DNA of 64,000 nucleotides from Acinetobacter nosocomialis NIPH 2119 (GCF_000368085.1 NZ_KB849239.1:3629467-3693466), one strand, 5' to 3'; positions 1 to 9,988 are shown, numbered from the stretch's first letter. Notes: generated by a model not told the origin, from the letters alone. Translations and numbers: made by a program.

Positions 1-1824
<1,824 letters not shown>

Positions 1825-2004
1825 TACAACACCCAAGCAGTTGTATATAAAGCATCAATCGATTCATAAATCTACAAAGCAACTTGATTTAGTTAAACGC
1901 TTAGCTAAAATGAACACAGTCAGATTCAATCAGCCCAGTCTGTAAAGATTTGGAAAACGCTTCGGCAGTTAATAAGACCAAAGCAAGTATCCATAAACAG
2001 TTGT
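1825..2004 (+). other. 23S-5S internal transcribed spacer
   Basis: About 180 bases lie between the end of 23S and the start of 5S. It contains no tRNA cloverleaf and no credible coding frame. It should be removed by RNase processing of the rrn transcript; the exact processing ends cannot be read from sequence alone. Confidence 0.8.
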
Positions 2005-2120
2005 GCTGGCGACCATAGCAAGAGTGAACCACCTGATCCCTTCCCGAACTCAGAAGTGAAACCTCTTAGCGCTGATGGTAGTGTGGGGTTACCCATGTGA
2101 GAGTAAGTCATCGCCAGCTC
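2005..2120 (+). rRNA. rrf: 5S ribosomal RNA
   Basis: The gene opens with gctggcgacc and closes with catcgccagc, whose ends pair to form helix I. The conserved internal stretch gaaccacctgatcccttcccgaactc, quoted here in two parts as gaaccacctgatccc and ttcccgaactc, matches the canonical 5S loop region. Length is 116 bases, normal for the family. It sits directly before a strong intrinsic terminator, so it is the last gene of this rrn operon. Confidence 0.96.
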
Positions 2121-2131
2121 ATTATTCCAAA

Positions 2132-2165
2132 CACCCCCATTCTAAAGAGTGGGGGTGTTTTTTAT
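2132..2165 (+). terminator. rrn operon intrinsic terminator
   Basis: A 9-base stem (aacaccccc / gggggtgtt) with a 12-base loop is followed by a run of T residues. It lies 11 bases after 5S and is the expected end of the rrn transcript. Confidence 0.92.
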
Positions 2166-2289
2166 TGCGCGAAATAAAGTGAAAATTTAATTCATAGAAA
2201 ACACATAACTAAAAATCAGATTTACACAGTTACTCTATTTTAGAGATATAGAGAGTTAACTTTAATTAAGAAAAACCTTCTAAGAATAA

Positions 2290-3663
2290 TTATTTTAATT
2301 GCCTGCGTGCATGTTTAAGGGCAGTGCGTAAACCTTCTTCAAGAGTTGGATGATAAAAAGGTTTCTCTAAAATATCATTTAAAGTTAATTCTTCACCAAT
2401 GATCCAACTTAAGAGATGAGCCATATGTTCTGTCGCCTCAGTAAATAACTCGGCACCAAGTAGTTTATGGCTTTTTCGCTCTATATAAACTTCAATAGCT
2501 CCTTTATTTTTTCCAAGAACAATAGCTCTTCCTTGTCTTTCGTAAGATGCTTCACCTGTGACAAAATCTATTCCATTGTCTTTTAGTTGTTTATAACTTT
2601 GTCCCACAATTGCCATTTCTGGATGACTAAATACTATGCCTAATGGAGTAAGAGTCTTAACTGAATTAACCTGTGGATAATTCAAACAGTTATAAACAAC
2701 TTTTTTACCTTCATGTGCAGCTTCATGCTGTAATGGCGTTGAAGTATAAGCGTCCCCAGCAATAAAAATTGGATAGTTATCTAGCTGTTTTGTTTTCGCA
2801 TTTATAGGCAATAACTTAATATTCTGAAATGATTTATCAATATTCTCTAGTTTTAAGTTATCTAATAAGCTTGAACGACCTGTCGCGGATAGCACATACT
2901 CAGTTTGAAGAGACTTTTCTTCTCCATTGATTCTATAATTTAATATAACGCCACCAGAAGTAGACTTAACTTCGGCTGGTAATGTCTCAAATAAAAAGTT
3001 TAATTCTTTGCTTAACTCTTCTTGAGCAAGTTGCTGTAATTTAGAGCTAGTAAATATTCCAATTCTTTTACTACGAGCAAATATAGTTGTTTCCACGCCT
3101 AATCGATGCATAGCTTGTGCGATCTCAAGAGCAATTACTCCACTTCCAATAACGGCAAGAGATTTAGGTAGAGTATCTAATTCAAATATTTGGTCTGTGG
3201 TAATAAGGCGATCACCTAATTCTTGTTTCCATGTTTGATCATAATTAGGAGTGGAACCAACTGCCAGAATAAAGCTTTTTGATTGATAATGTTTACCATT
3301 TACTTCAATAGTTTCTGAATCAATAAAATGGGCTTTACCTGAAATTTTATGTTCAGTTGGCCATTGGTCTACATCTTTGAGAGTCGCCTTTGTAAAACGG
3401 TCACGTAAGTTTCTTACATGTTCCATAACCTGATCAGTATTAATGTCTACAGAAGCATTTAACCCAACTTCTTGAGCATTTTGGAGGTCATGCATACGAT
3501 TTGCTGTAGAGATGAGGACTTTACTTGGCATACACCCTACACGTGCGCAAGTTGTATCCCATGGCCCATCATTGATAATTAAAATATTATTGGTATGTTT
3601 AACAGCCTCTTTATATGCGCTAATACCAGCAGTACCTGCGCCAATGATAATTATATCGAACAT
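2290..3663 (-). CDS. Class I pyridine nucleotide-disulfide oxidoreductase, dihydrolipoyl dehydrogenase type
   Basis: A 457-residue flavoprotein. The N-terminal FAD-binding motif IIIGAGTAG is followed by the redox-active disulfide C39/C44 in TCARVGCMPSK, an NAD(P)-binding GSGVIALE motif near residue 173, an FAD-contacting IAGDA motif, and the C-terminal HPTLEE segment (H438, E443) that acts as the catalytic acid-base dyad in dihydrolipoamide dehydrogenases. The family reoxidises dihydrolipoamide or related dithiols with NAD+. No 2-oxo acid dehydrogenase E1/E2 genes lie beside it, so this is probably a stand-alone paralogue rather than the main E3; mercuric or glutathione reductase is less likely because the specific motifs are missing. 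The start codon has an upstream AGGA. Confidence 0.85.
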   Translation of the reverse strand: MFDIIIIGAGTAGISAYKEAVKHTNNILIINDGPWDTTCARVGCMPSKVLISTANRMHDLQNAQEVGLNASVDINTDQVMEHVRNLRDRFTKATLKDVDQWPTEHKISGKAHFIDSETIEVNGKHYQSKSFILAVGSTPNYDQTWKQELGDRLITTDQIFELDTLPKSLAVIGSGVIALEIAQAMHRLGVETTIFARSKRIGIFTSSKLQQLAQEELSKELNFLFETLPAEVKSTSGGVILNYRINGEEKSLQTEYVLSATGRSSLLDNLKLENIDKSFQNIKLLPINAKTKQLDNYPIFIAGDAYTSTPLQHEAAHEGKKVVYNCLNYPQVNSVKTLTPLGIVFSHPEMAIVGQSYKQLKDNGIDFVTGEASYERQGRAIVLGKNKGAIEVYIERKSHKLLGAELFTEATEHMAHLLSWIIGEELTLNDILEKPFYHPTLEEGLRTALKHARRQLK

Positions 3664-3810
3664 TATAAATCCTAATATCTATAAATTTTTCATTTAATAA
3701 GTTACATAATAAAACACAATGTAATTTATGTTTACAGAGTATGGTAAATATGATTACACTAATAATATAAATAATTAAAAAATCTTATACCTTTAGGAAA
3801 GATTGGGGAA

Positions 3811-5292
3811 ATGAAAAGTATGTATAAAAAGCAACTTACCTTAAAGTTGTCGGCTATTGCTGTGTCAATTATGTTGGCAAGTTGTGGCGGTGGAGGTGGT
3901 GATGGTTATTATCAGAATGGTTCATCAAATAGTAATAATTCCTCATCTGGAGGCAATACTAGCGGTTCTGAACAAACGACTGCTACAGCTTTAAAGATAG
4001 AACTAGATAAATTATCAGTTGCTGCAACGAATGACACTTTAACGGTTACTGTTAGAGCTTTAGATATAAATAAAGGTGGCGTTGCTGGCGCTAAAGTTAG
4101 ATTGAAATTAGAAGATCCAACAAATAACGTAACTATAGAAGGAGCATCAATTCAAACTACAGATGCAGCAGGTAATGCTGTATATATTATAAAGACACCA
4201 AAAACATCGAGTTCAATAAATGATTTGGTGAAAAATGGTTTTAAATTAATAGCCTACACGAATAATGATACTCTTACGCAAGAACAGACTGTAACAGTAA
4301 CAGGTAGTAATAGCACTACAGAAGCTGATACTACGAGTATTGTATTGTTTGATGCTACAAAGACCTCATTAAATGTTAGAGGTGATCAGACAACTGTTAC
4401 ATTAACAGCTGTAGATGCAAATGGTGCAACTTTAGCAAATCAAGCGATTACACTTAAAGTTAGAAATTCTGTTTTAAATGGTGTCAAATTTACTCCTAAT
4501 GCGACACAAACTGATGCAAATGGTCAGATCAGCTATACTTTATCTTTTAGTGAAAATCAAAGATCTTCATCATATAGTGCTGCACAATTTGTGACAGATG
4601 ATCTTGTTTTAGAAGCTAATTTTGGTCAATCAACAAAAGTTTATACGTATAAACTCGATGTTGTTAATTCTGATGTACCAGTAGCAGTAGGCGCTATTTC
4701 TGTAGCATATAATCCGACCACAATGGAAGACTCTAGTGATGGGGTTTACTACTATAAAAATATCTCAGTACAAGTGACTGATGTTGACGGTAAGCCAATA
4801 CCAAATCAAGACGTAACAATGGGCGTTAATGCGCTTGCTTATTATAAGGGGCAATTTGCTTTTGTTGACACGTCTACTCCTGCAGATGGTAAGGCAGATG
4901 AATATTTACCTATTGCTAGAGCTGCATGTACTTCACCAGTTCAAGCCGTAAATATTAATGGCGAGGTTGTTAATCAATTAAAGCCGCTGAAAGAAAATTC
5001 TACAGTTCAGGTAGTATCGTATATTAATAGTTCAGGTACTGCTGCAACTAATAATAAATATACAACAGATGGAAATGGTCGTTTTGATCTTAAGATTCAA
5101 TACCCTAAAATTTATGCATCTTGGTTAACTGTTCAGTTAACGGCTAAATCTACAGTTTCGGGAAGTTTAATTAAAGGATCTACATCTTTGACTTTAGGTT
5201 ATTTAACTAAAGATGTTACTGTAAGTGATCTTATTGCTCCGAATATATTAAGTCCATATGGAATAGATCCAAACTGTTCAAATGGTAATTAA
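3811..5292 (+). CDS. Lipoprotein with bacterial Ig-like (Big-1-type) repeats
   Basis: A 493-residue protein with a lipoprotein signal peptide; the lipobox LASC puts the acylated cysteine at residue 25. A Gly run, then a Ser/Asn/Gly linker, follow. After this come three beta-rich repeats, around residues 60-160, 175-285 and 300-480. Each has the pattern of Big-1 domains seen in invasin/intimin proteins: V-rich strands, D-x-N/K-G turns such as TDAAGNA, TDANGQ and TDGNGR, and A-x-V-x-L-K strands. It is therefore probably anchored in the outer membrane and may be surface-exposed. Adhesion is a family-based guess only. A bidirectional terminator follows immediately. Confidence 0.75.
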   Translation: MKSMYKKQLTLKLSAIAVSIMLASCGGGGGDGYYQNGSSNSNNSSSGGNTSGSEQTTATALKIELDKLSVAATNDTLTVTVRALDINKGGVAGAKVRLKLEDPTNNVTIEGASIQTTDAAGNAVYIIKTPKTSSSINDLVKNGFKLIAYTNNDTLTQEQTVTVTGSNSTTEADTTSIVLFDATKTSLNVRGDQTTVTLTAVDANGATLANQAITLKVRNSVLNGVKFTPNATQTDANGQISYTLSFSENQRSSSYSAAQFVTDDLVLEANFGQSTKVYTYKLDVVNSDVPVAVGAISVAYNPTTMEDSSDGVYYYKNISVQVTDVDGKPIPNQDVTMGVNALAYYKGQFAFVDTSTPADGKADEYLPIARAACTSPVQAVNINGEVVNQLKPLKENSTVQVVSYINSSGTAATNNKYTTDGNGRFDLKIQYPKIYASWLTVQLTAKSTVSGSLIKGSTSLTLGYLTKDVTVSDLIAPNILSPYGIDPNCSNGN

Positions 5293-5297
5293 TATAA

Positions 5298-5326
5298 AAA
5301 GAAGCAGCTTAAATGCTGCTTCTTTT
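5298..5326. terminator. Bidirectional intrinsic terminator
   Basis: Stem aaagaagcagc / gctgcttcttt with a 7-base loop. It has T runs on the plus strand and A runs on the left that become T runs on the minus strand. It separates the convergent Ig-repeat lipoprotein gene and the 34-codon lipoprotein gene. Confidence 0.85.
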
Positions 5327-5327
5327 T

Positions 5328-5432
5328 TTAGAGTTGTGTTCCCATACTAACACCTACGGTAGGTCGGACCTGCATAGATGAGCATGCACTAAGAATAAGA
5401 CAACTGACCAATAAAAATATAAGTTTATTCAT
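5328..5432 (-). CDS. Small lipoprotein, 34 residues
   Basis: A short frame of 34 codons that reads as a complete bacterial lipoprotein precursor. It starts MNKLIFLLVSCLILSAC, with K3 followed by a hydrophobic core and an LSAC lipobox (Cys17), then a mature peptide of only 18 residues ending VGVSMGTQL. The stop abuts the shared terminator, as expected for a real transcription unit. The Shine-Dalgarno sequence is weak (ttctctt before ATG). It resembles the tiny lipoproteins often missed by gene finders. Function unknown; a membrane-anchored structural or toxin-like peptide (entericidin size) is conceivable but unsupported. Confidence 0.6.
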   Translation of the reverse strand: MNKLIFLLVSCLILSACSSMQVRPTVGVSMGTQL

Positions 5433-5532
5433 AAGAGAACTGAGAAATTTAATGTGATTTGAATACTTTAACTGAAAATTATTTATATATATGTTGAATT
5501 GATACAGTTATATATATTCTTTTTATTAATAA

Positions 5533-5562
5533 AAGCTCTACTTTTAAGGAAAAATAGAGCTT
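5533..5562 (-). terminator. Probable terminator of the DUF442 gene
   Basis: Inverted repeat aagctcta / tagagctt with a 14-base loop. Read on the minus strand it is followed by ttttatta. It lies 22 bases past the stop of the gene ending at 5584. Confidence 0.6.
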
Positions 5563-5583
5563 GTCGTTGGCTCATTCAATAAT

Positions 5584-5919
5584 TTAATCGTCTAATAAAT
5601 CCATTTGCTTTGCTAATTGATAAAGATTGTTTGAACGATTTCCTGTTCGGCAAAACATGAGAACAGGTTTTGGAAGTTCATTATAGTGATTTGCAAAAGT
5701 ACGGACATCAAGCTCAGTAATTTGACCTGCAACTACAGGTTGGTAAACGTAATCTAGTCCTGCCTGACGTGCTGCTTCTTCAATTTGAGCGCTTGTTGGT
5801 TGTTCTGGACCGCCTTCCATATCCGGACGGTTATTAATAATAGATTTAAATCCTTTTTCTACAACTTGATCTACATGTTCTGGACCAATTTGACCTGCGA
5901 AACCAACATTATCTGACAT
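5584..5919 (-). CDS. TIGR01244/DUF442 family phosphatase-like protein (beta-lactamase-hydrolase-like)
   Basis: A 111-residue protein made of a single dual-specificity-phosphatase-like fold. The active-site loop FCRTGNRS contains Cys90 and Arg95, i.e. the CX4R spacing typical of DUF442, one residue shorter than the classical CX5R phosphatase loop. The N-terminal half includes the conserved IINNRPD segment. Related domains are found fused to metallo-hydrolases or alone and are often annotated as sulfur transferases or phosphatases; the substrate is not known. A GGAG sits 7 bases before the ATG, supporting the start. It appears monocistronic. Confidence 0.8.
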   Translation of the reverse strand: MSDNVGFAGQIGPEHVDQVVEKGFKSIINNRPDMEGGPEQPTSAQIEEAARQAGLDYVYQPVVAGQITELDVRTFANHYNELPKPVLMFCRTGNRSNNLYQLAKQMDLLDD

Positions 5920-6111
5920 TTCGTCACTCCAAAATTTAATAAAACCTCTTATGCTGTATCATAGCATTAAGCTTAACCTGAGATACAAGACACTAAAACG
6001 TTGTTCCTACATAGATAAAAGTTATGTAAAAGAACAACTATAGATTTTTAAAAGGCGATCAGGATGTTTTTTGTAAATTCATTACTTCGACCATAATGCC
6101 ACGGAGCACAT

Positions 6112-7008
6112 ATGCACGCTTATACGGTTGAGCCTTTATATGTTCCATGTGATCAGGAAATGATCGCAGCTGACTTTTATATTCCAAAAACAAATAATAA
6201 ATCTGCGGTAATTATCATGGCACATGGTTTTGCTGGATTGCGTCAATTCAAGCTTATCCAATATGCACAGCGTTTTGCACAGGCAGGCTATGCTGTGATT
6301 TTATTTGATTATCGATATTGGGGTGGGAGTACAGGTAAGCCCCGAGAAATGATTTCTATCAATTCTCAATTAGAGGATTGGAAGACCATAATTCAATACG
6401 CCTCCACCTGTAAGCTTATCGATAATAGACGGATTGTATTGTGGGGAACATCTTTAAGTGGTGGATATGCTCTAAGTTTAGCTTCTGAATTAAAAAATAT
6501 TCAGGCCATTATGGTACAAATTCCATATGTAGACGGTGCTGAAACAGCAAAACTATATCCATTACAGCGTTATCCCCAAGCTTTAAAATTGTCGAGCCAA
6601 GATTATATGGGCTCTAAGATGGGCCTTAATCCCAAGAGATTACCTGTTGTTGACCAATTTAAATTATGTTTTATGCCAACAGCAGATAGTTACTATGGAT
6701 ATTTGTCGATTGTGAATCCAGATTATTATTGGAGTGGCGAAGTCCCTGCGCGTGTTTTTTTTAATTTGATGCGTTACCGTCCAATTCAACTCGTCCGTCA
6801 GATTAATATCCCAGTTTTATTTATTGCTGCTCAGCATGATTCTTTAATTCCAATTGAGTCTAGTCGTGAAGCTGCGACCAATATTGCTCCTTTTGTGAGT
6901 TATCATGAGTGGGATATGAAACATTTTGATATCTATCACGGCGCATGGTTTGAAAAAGCAGTGACGACCCAATTAGAATTTTTACATCAACATATAGGAG
7001 TGATGTAA
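6112..7008 (+). CDS. Alpha/beta hydrolase
   Basis: A 298-residue cytoplasmic enzyme without signal peptide. It has the HG oxyanion motif (MAHGFAG, residues 37-43), the nucleophile elbow GTSLSG with Ser114, an acid in FIAAQHDSLIP near residue 245, and a catalytic His in MKHFDIYHG. The order matches dienelactone-hydrolase/esterase-like alpha/beta hydrolases; the substrate cannot be inferred. The stop codon directly abuts the trxC start, so the two are co-transcribed and probably translationally coupled. Confidence 0.82.
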   Translation: MHAYTVEPLYVPCDQEMIAADFYIPKTNNKSAVIIMAHGFAGLRQFKLIQYAQRFAQAGYAVILFDYRYWGGSTGKPREMISINSQLEDWKTIIQYASTCKLIDNRRIVLWGTSLSGGYALSLASELKNIQAIMVQIPYVDGAETAKLYPLQRYPQALKLSSQDYMGSKMGLNPKRLPVVDQFKLCFMPTADSYYGYLSIVNPDYYWSGEVPARVFFNLMRYRPIQLVRQINIPVLFIAAQHDSLIPIESSREAATNIAPFVSYHEWDMKHFDIYHGAWFEKAVTTQLEFLHQHIGVM

Positions 7009-7446
7009 ATGATTATTGTATGTGCATCGTGTGGTGCAAAAAATAGAGTTCCAGAGGAAAAACTTAGTGCGCAACCGAGTTGTGGCCAATGCCATCAGCC
7101 ATTACTTCCGCTTGCACCGATTGAGTTAAATGAACAAAACTTTAGTAACTATATCACGAATAGTGATCTGCCTATTTTGATAGATTTATGGGCAGAATGG
7201 TGCGGACCTTGTAAAATGATGGCGCCACATTTTGCGCAAGTAGCAAAACAGAATCCACGTGTTATTTTTGCCAAGATTAATACTGAAGAATCTCCTCGCT
7301 TAAGCCAAGCATTTAATGTGAGAAGTATTCCTACCCTTGTATTAATGAATAAAACCACAGAAGTTGCTCGAATGAGCGGCGCATTACGTGCTCCTGAATT
7401 GCAGCAGTGGCTAGATCAACAACTTCAAACGAATTTCGGGAGCTAA
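7009..7446 (+). CDS. trxC: Thioredoxin TrxC (thioredoxin 2)
   Basis: A 145-residue protein with the two-part TrxC architecture. The N-terminal zinc ribbon uses Cys5, Cys8, Cys25 and Cys28; the thioredoxin fold carries WCGPCK with redox Cys65/Cys68 and the cis-Pro loop SIPTL. TrxC reduces disulfides in the cytoplasm, and the zinc finger tunes its redox potential. AGGAG lies 8 bases upstream of the ATG, inside the end of the hydrolase gene. The next gene begins 1 base after the stop, so this is the middle gene of a three-gene operon. Confidence 0.95.
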   Translation: MIIVCASCGAKNRVPEEKLSAQPSCGQCHQPLLPLAPIELNEQNFSNYITNSDLPILIDLWAEWCGPCKMMAPHFAQVAKQNPRVIFAKINTEESPRLSQAFNVRSIPTLVLMNKTTEVARMSGALRAPELQQWLDQQLQTNFGS

Positions 7447-7447
7447 G

Positions 7448-7864
7448 GTGTCAGAAGCTTATACCAAACCAGAAGGAATTTTATCCTTACAAACGATTGC
7501 CATGCCAGCAGATACAAACTGGAGCGGTGATGTATTTGGTGGGTGGATCGTGTCACAAATGGACTTGGCTGGAGCAATTCACGCTGAGCGTTTTAGTCGT
7601 GGACGTTGTGCCACGATTTCCATTAATCAGATGACCTTTTTGGTTCCGGTAAAAGTAGGCTTTGTGATTAGCTGCTATACCAAAATCTTAAAAGTAGGTA
7701 ATACCTCTATTCAAATGCAAATTGAAGTTTGGGACAGTCATGATGATTCTCGTGCCCCAATTCGTATTACCGAAGGGGTGTTTACCTTTGTTGCTGTTGA
7801 TGTAAAAGGTAATAAGCGACAAATTCCTGAAGAAGCGAAGCAGAAGTTTTTAGAAACTCAATAA
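7448..7864 (+). CDS. Acyl-CoA thioesterase, YciA-like hotdog fold
   Basis: A 138-residue single hotdog domain. The NWSGDVFGGWIVSQMD segment (residues 24-39) is the YciA/BACH catalytic helix region, and the SINQMTFLVPVKVGF strand is typical of the family. These enzymes hydrolyse acyl-CoA to free acid and CoA in the cytoplasm. The start is a GTG with GGGAG just upstream, 1 base after the trxC stop. Name assignment to yciA itself is probable, not certain. It ends the hydrolase-trxC-thioesterase operon before a perfect 13-base hairpin. Confidence 0.88.
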   Translation: MSEAYTKPEGILSLQTIAMPADTNWSGDVFGGWIVSQMDLAGAIHAERFSRGRCATISINQMTFLVPVKVGFVISCYTKILKVGNTSIQMQIEVWDSHDDSRAPIRITEGVFTFVAVDVKGNKRQIPEEAKQKFLETQ

Positions 7865-7870
7865 AACATT

Positions 7871-7900
7871 TAAAGCCTGAATATCAGTATTCAGGCTTTA
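7871..7900 (+). terminator. Intrinsic terminator after the thioesterase operon
   Basis: Perfect 13-base stem taaagcctgaata / tattcaggcttta with a 4-base loop, followed by attttttaat. It closes the operon and may also serve the convergent gene ending at 7931. Confidence 0.85.
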
Positions 7901-7930
7901 ATTTTTTAATAAATAGTTTAATTTTTAAAA

Positions 7931-8437
7931 CTAAAACATTGTATTAGAGTTTTTACTTTGTTCGGGAATGTTTTGTATAACATCCCAGTGCTCTACAATT
8001 TTTCCATTTTCTACACGGAAAATATCAACAATTGCTCTGCCTCTATCTTTGTCATTTTCCGTAGAGTGGACGTGTAAAACCACCAGATTACCTTCAGCGA
8101 TTGCGCGCTTAATTTCATTTTTTGCTTGTGGATTTTTTTGGAATTTCTCAGTAAAGAAATTTACGAAAGGAGCCTTCCCATCAGGAACGTTGGGATTGTG
8201 TTGGATATATTGATGACCAATATAACGGTCGGCATATTCTTTAACTTGATGTTTTAAAAAGACACCTTCATAAAAGTCGACTACTATTTTTTTATTTTGG
8301 GCACTTATTTTATCGATTGACTCAGTTTTTGTTTGAACAATTTTATTGGTTTTATTTGTGGGTTCGGCAGCGTGAGTCGTCACAGCTGTAAATATAAAAC
8401 TGGTAAATAACGAGGATAGGATCAGTATTTTTTTCAT
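7931..8437 (-). CDS. Secreted NTF2/SnoaL-like domain protein
   Basis: A 168-residue protein starting MKKILILSSLFTSF, a clear Sec signal peptide with cleavage likely after THA. The mature part is a SnoaL/NTF2-like alpha+beta barrel: VVDFYEGVF helix, YIQHNPNVPDG strand with the His-Asn pair seen in this family, and the C-terminal IVDIFRVENGKIVEHWDV strand. Such predicted secreted proteins are common in Proteobacteria and have no defined substrate. A longer frame to 8488 exists, but this ATG has GAGG 7 bases upstream and begins a signal peptide. The Shine-Dalgarno lies in the arm of a 15-base inverted repeat. Confidence 0.8.
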   Translation of the reverse strand: MKKILILSSLFTSFIFTAVTTHAAEPTNKTNKIVQTKTESIDKISAQNKKIVVDFYEGVFLKHQVKEYADRYIGHQYIQHNPNVPDGKAPFVNFFTEKFQKNPQAKNEIKRAIAEGNLVVLHVHSTENDKDRGRAIVDIFRVENGKIVEHWDVIQNIPEQSKNSNTMF

Positions 8438-8441
8438 TGTG

Positions 8442-8479
8442 ACCTCAAGATATAAAGTTATAGTTTTATATCTTGAGGT
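8442..8479 (-). promoter_or_regulatory. 15-base perfect inverted repeat covering the Shine-Dalgarno of the NTF2-like gene
   Basis: Arms acctcaagatataaa (8442-8456) and tttatatcttgaggt (8465-8479) are exact reverse complements with an 8-base loop. In the minus-strand mRNA the 3' arm contains the GAGG that precedes the ATG at 8437, so folding would sequester the ribosome-binding site. It could equally be a DNA operator for a dimeric repressor. Which of the two applies depends on where transcription starts. Confidence 0.65.
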
Positions 8480-8486
8480 AAATATC

Positions 8487-8507
8487 AATCTAAAAATATT
8501 TTAGATT
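8487..8507 (-). terminator. AT-rich hairpin after the DUF4442 gene
   Basis: Perfect 9-base stem aatctaaaa / ttttagatt with a 3-base loop, 6 bases past the stop at 8513. It has little GC, so termination strength is doubtful. Confidence 0.4.
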
Positions 8508-8512
8508 AGTTA

Positions 8513-9007
8513 TCATTTCTTACGTTTAGGTAACCATGCCCACAGCATTTGACATTGAATCGGTTCATTACCCGCATCATCAATAACGGTAACCGGAATA
8601 ATAAGTTCACCTTTCTCATGATCAGCAATATATTTTTGCTGTTCTGCAGAGAGAGTCGCTGTTGCTGTCAAACCACCTTCAACAACTTTTAAATAATCAA
8701 CATGTAATGATTTGATTAATAAAATGCGGTTATCTGGAATATGTAAACCCGTTAAAAAACCTGTTGCAGTCTCTGCTAAAAGTGCCATTGCTGCTGCATG
8801 TACACCTTTAATATGATTCTGCATGTTTTTCTGGTTCTCTAAGCGAACAGTTACATGGTTTACATCTACTTCTAGATAGCGAATATTTGCTGTACCCACC
8901 ATTGGCACAATACGGCCAAATGCCTTGCTCCAAAGCGTACTTCGAACACCTTTAGGAAATTTTGAAGTTGCTTTTACCAGTTTTAATAGTCGATTGGATT
9001 GAGACAT
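8513..9007 (-). CDS. DUF4442 hotdog-fold protein
   Basis: A 164-residue protein of the DUF4442 family, a branch of the hotdog thioesterase superfamily. The central helix NHIKGVHAAAMALLAETATG corresponds to the hotdog helix, followed by strands with HVDYLKVVEGGLTATATL. Basic residues dominate both ends. Family members are suspected acyl-CoA thioesterases, but no activity is established here. AAGG lies 8 bases before the ATG. yajQ is upstream on the same strand with a 35-base gap, so co-transcription is likely. Confidence 0.8.
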   Translation of the reverse strand: MSQSNRLLKLVKATSKFPKGVRSTLWSKAFGRIVPMVGTANIRYLEVDVNHVTVRLENQKNMQNHIKGVHAAAMALLAETATGFLTGLHIPDNRILLIKSLHVDYLKVVEGGLTATATLSAEQQKYIADHEKGELIIPVTVIDDAGNEPIQCQMLWAWLPKRKK

Positions 9008-9042
9008 GGGATTACCTTAACTTTGAATGTCGCTAAAAGATA

Positions 9043-9531
9043 TTAATCTTTAAAGTTATTAAACTGTAATGGCACACCGAATTGTTGTTCACGTAAAAAA
9101 GTCATGACTTGTTGCAAAGTGTCACGTTTTTTATCGGTCACACGGATTTTGTCGCCCTGAATAGAAGATTGCACTTTAACGCCGCTTTCTTTAATGGCTT
9201 TATTAATTTTTTTTGCTGTATCAGAGTCAAGACCATCTTTAAGCTTAATGACTTGTACAAAATTTTTACCTGACGCAGCAGCTTTTTGTGGATCAAGTGC
9301 CTGCACATCAATTTTACGTTTATAAAAATGATTTTCTAACATGTTATAAACTTGTTCACACTGGAAATCACTTTCTGTGCTGATTTTAATCTCTTTATTT
9401 TTTTCATTTAATTCGATAGAAACATCGTGACCACGGAAGTCAAAGCGTGTTGCAATCTCTTTTTGTGTGTTTTGAACCGCATGATTAACTTCAAATAACT
9501 CTAATTCAGAAACAATATCGAAAGAAGGCAT
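9043..9531 (-). CDS. yajQ: YajQ family cyclic-di-GMP-binding protein
   Basis: A 162-residue protein that reads as YajQ end to end: N-terminal MPSFDIVSELELFEVNHAVQ, the TRFDFRG motif, and C-terminal VPLQFNNFKD. The fold is two ferredoxin-like domains with nucleotide-binding character. In Xanthomonas and Pseudomonas homologues bind c-di-GMP and modulate transcription; whether this copy does so is inferred. AAGG precedes the ATG. Confidence 0.93.
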   Translation of the reverse strand: MPSFDIVSELELFEVNHAVQNTQKEIATRFDFRGHDVSIELNEKNKEIKISTESDFQCEQVYNMLENHFYKRKIDVQALDPQKAAASGKNFVQVIKLKDGLDSDTAKKINKAIKESGVKVQSSIQGDKIRVTDKKRDTLQQVMTFLREQQFGVPLQFNNFKD

Positions 9532-9622
9532 AGTTTAGACCTTTACAAAGTGAAAGAATATTTGAGATGCTAAGAGGGTTTTCTTCATTTGCCAAGTGTT
9601 GTTTACATCAAAGGAGTGCACA

Positions 9623-9937
9623 ATGATCCGTAAACAAGAAATTACAACATTTGAGTTCCCAGAAAACGCTGTTATCTGGGATGTCCGTGATTCAAGTGCT
9701 TATGCAGAAGGGCATGTTAAAGGTGCGGTAAGTCGCCCGATTAATGATTTAAATGCTGATATTTTGAACCAGGTCGCTGCGGATCAGCCGATTTATATTT
9801 TATGTGGTGGTGGTAGCAAAGCTCCTCGTGCAGCTGAGAAACTAGAAGACTTAGATGCCTCGCGTGAATATGTCGTGCTGATGGGGGGGACGCGTGCAGC
9901 TCGTGATGCAGGTTTACCTCTAGAGCAGGGCGCATAA
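9623..9937 (+). CDS. Rhodanese-like domain protein
   Basis: A 104-residue single rhodanese domain. It begins at the ATG with AAGGAG 8 bases upstream; an in-frame start nine codons earlier lacks this signal. The motif VIWDVRDSSAYAEGHVKGA is the rhodanese N-terminal signature, and Cys61 in ILCGGGSKAPRA is the persulfide-carrying catalytic cysteine in the active-site loop. Single-domain rhodaneses transfer sulfane sulfur; the acceptor is unknown. It is followed by a UUCG-capped terminator. Confidence 0.88.
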   Translation: MIRKQEITTFEFPENAVIWDVRDSSAYAEGHVKGAVSRPINDLNADILNQVAADQPIYILCGGGSKAPRAAEKLEDLDASREYVVLMGGTRAARDAGLPLEQGA

Positions 9938-9938
9938 A

Positions 9939-9962
9939 AAAAGCACCTTCGGGTGCTTTTTT
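9939..9962 (+). terminator. Intrinsic terminator with TTCG tetraloop
   Basis: Stem aaaagcacc / ggtgctttt closed by ttcg and followed by Ts. It ends the rhodanese gene and, read on the other strand, can also serve mnmC, which ends at 9989. Confidence 0.9.
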
Positions 9963-9988
9963 ATTGGAACAAAATTTTCTCAAGTGCA

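Noticed and set aside
1926..2111. Open reading frame on the minus strand over 5S
   Set aside because: It covers the spacer and 5S rRNA.
2672..2680. Single DnaA box tgtggataa
   Set aside because: It is within the coding sequence of the lipoamide dehydrogenase-type gene and isolated, so chance is the likely cause.
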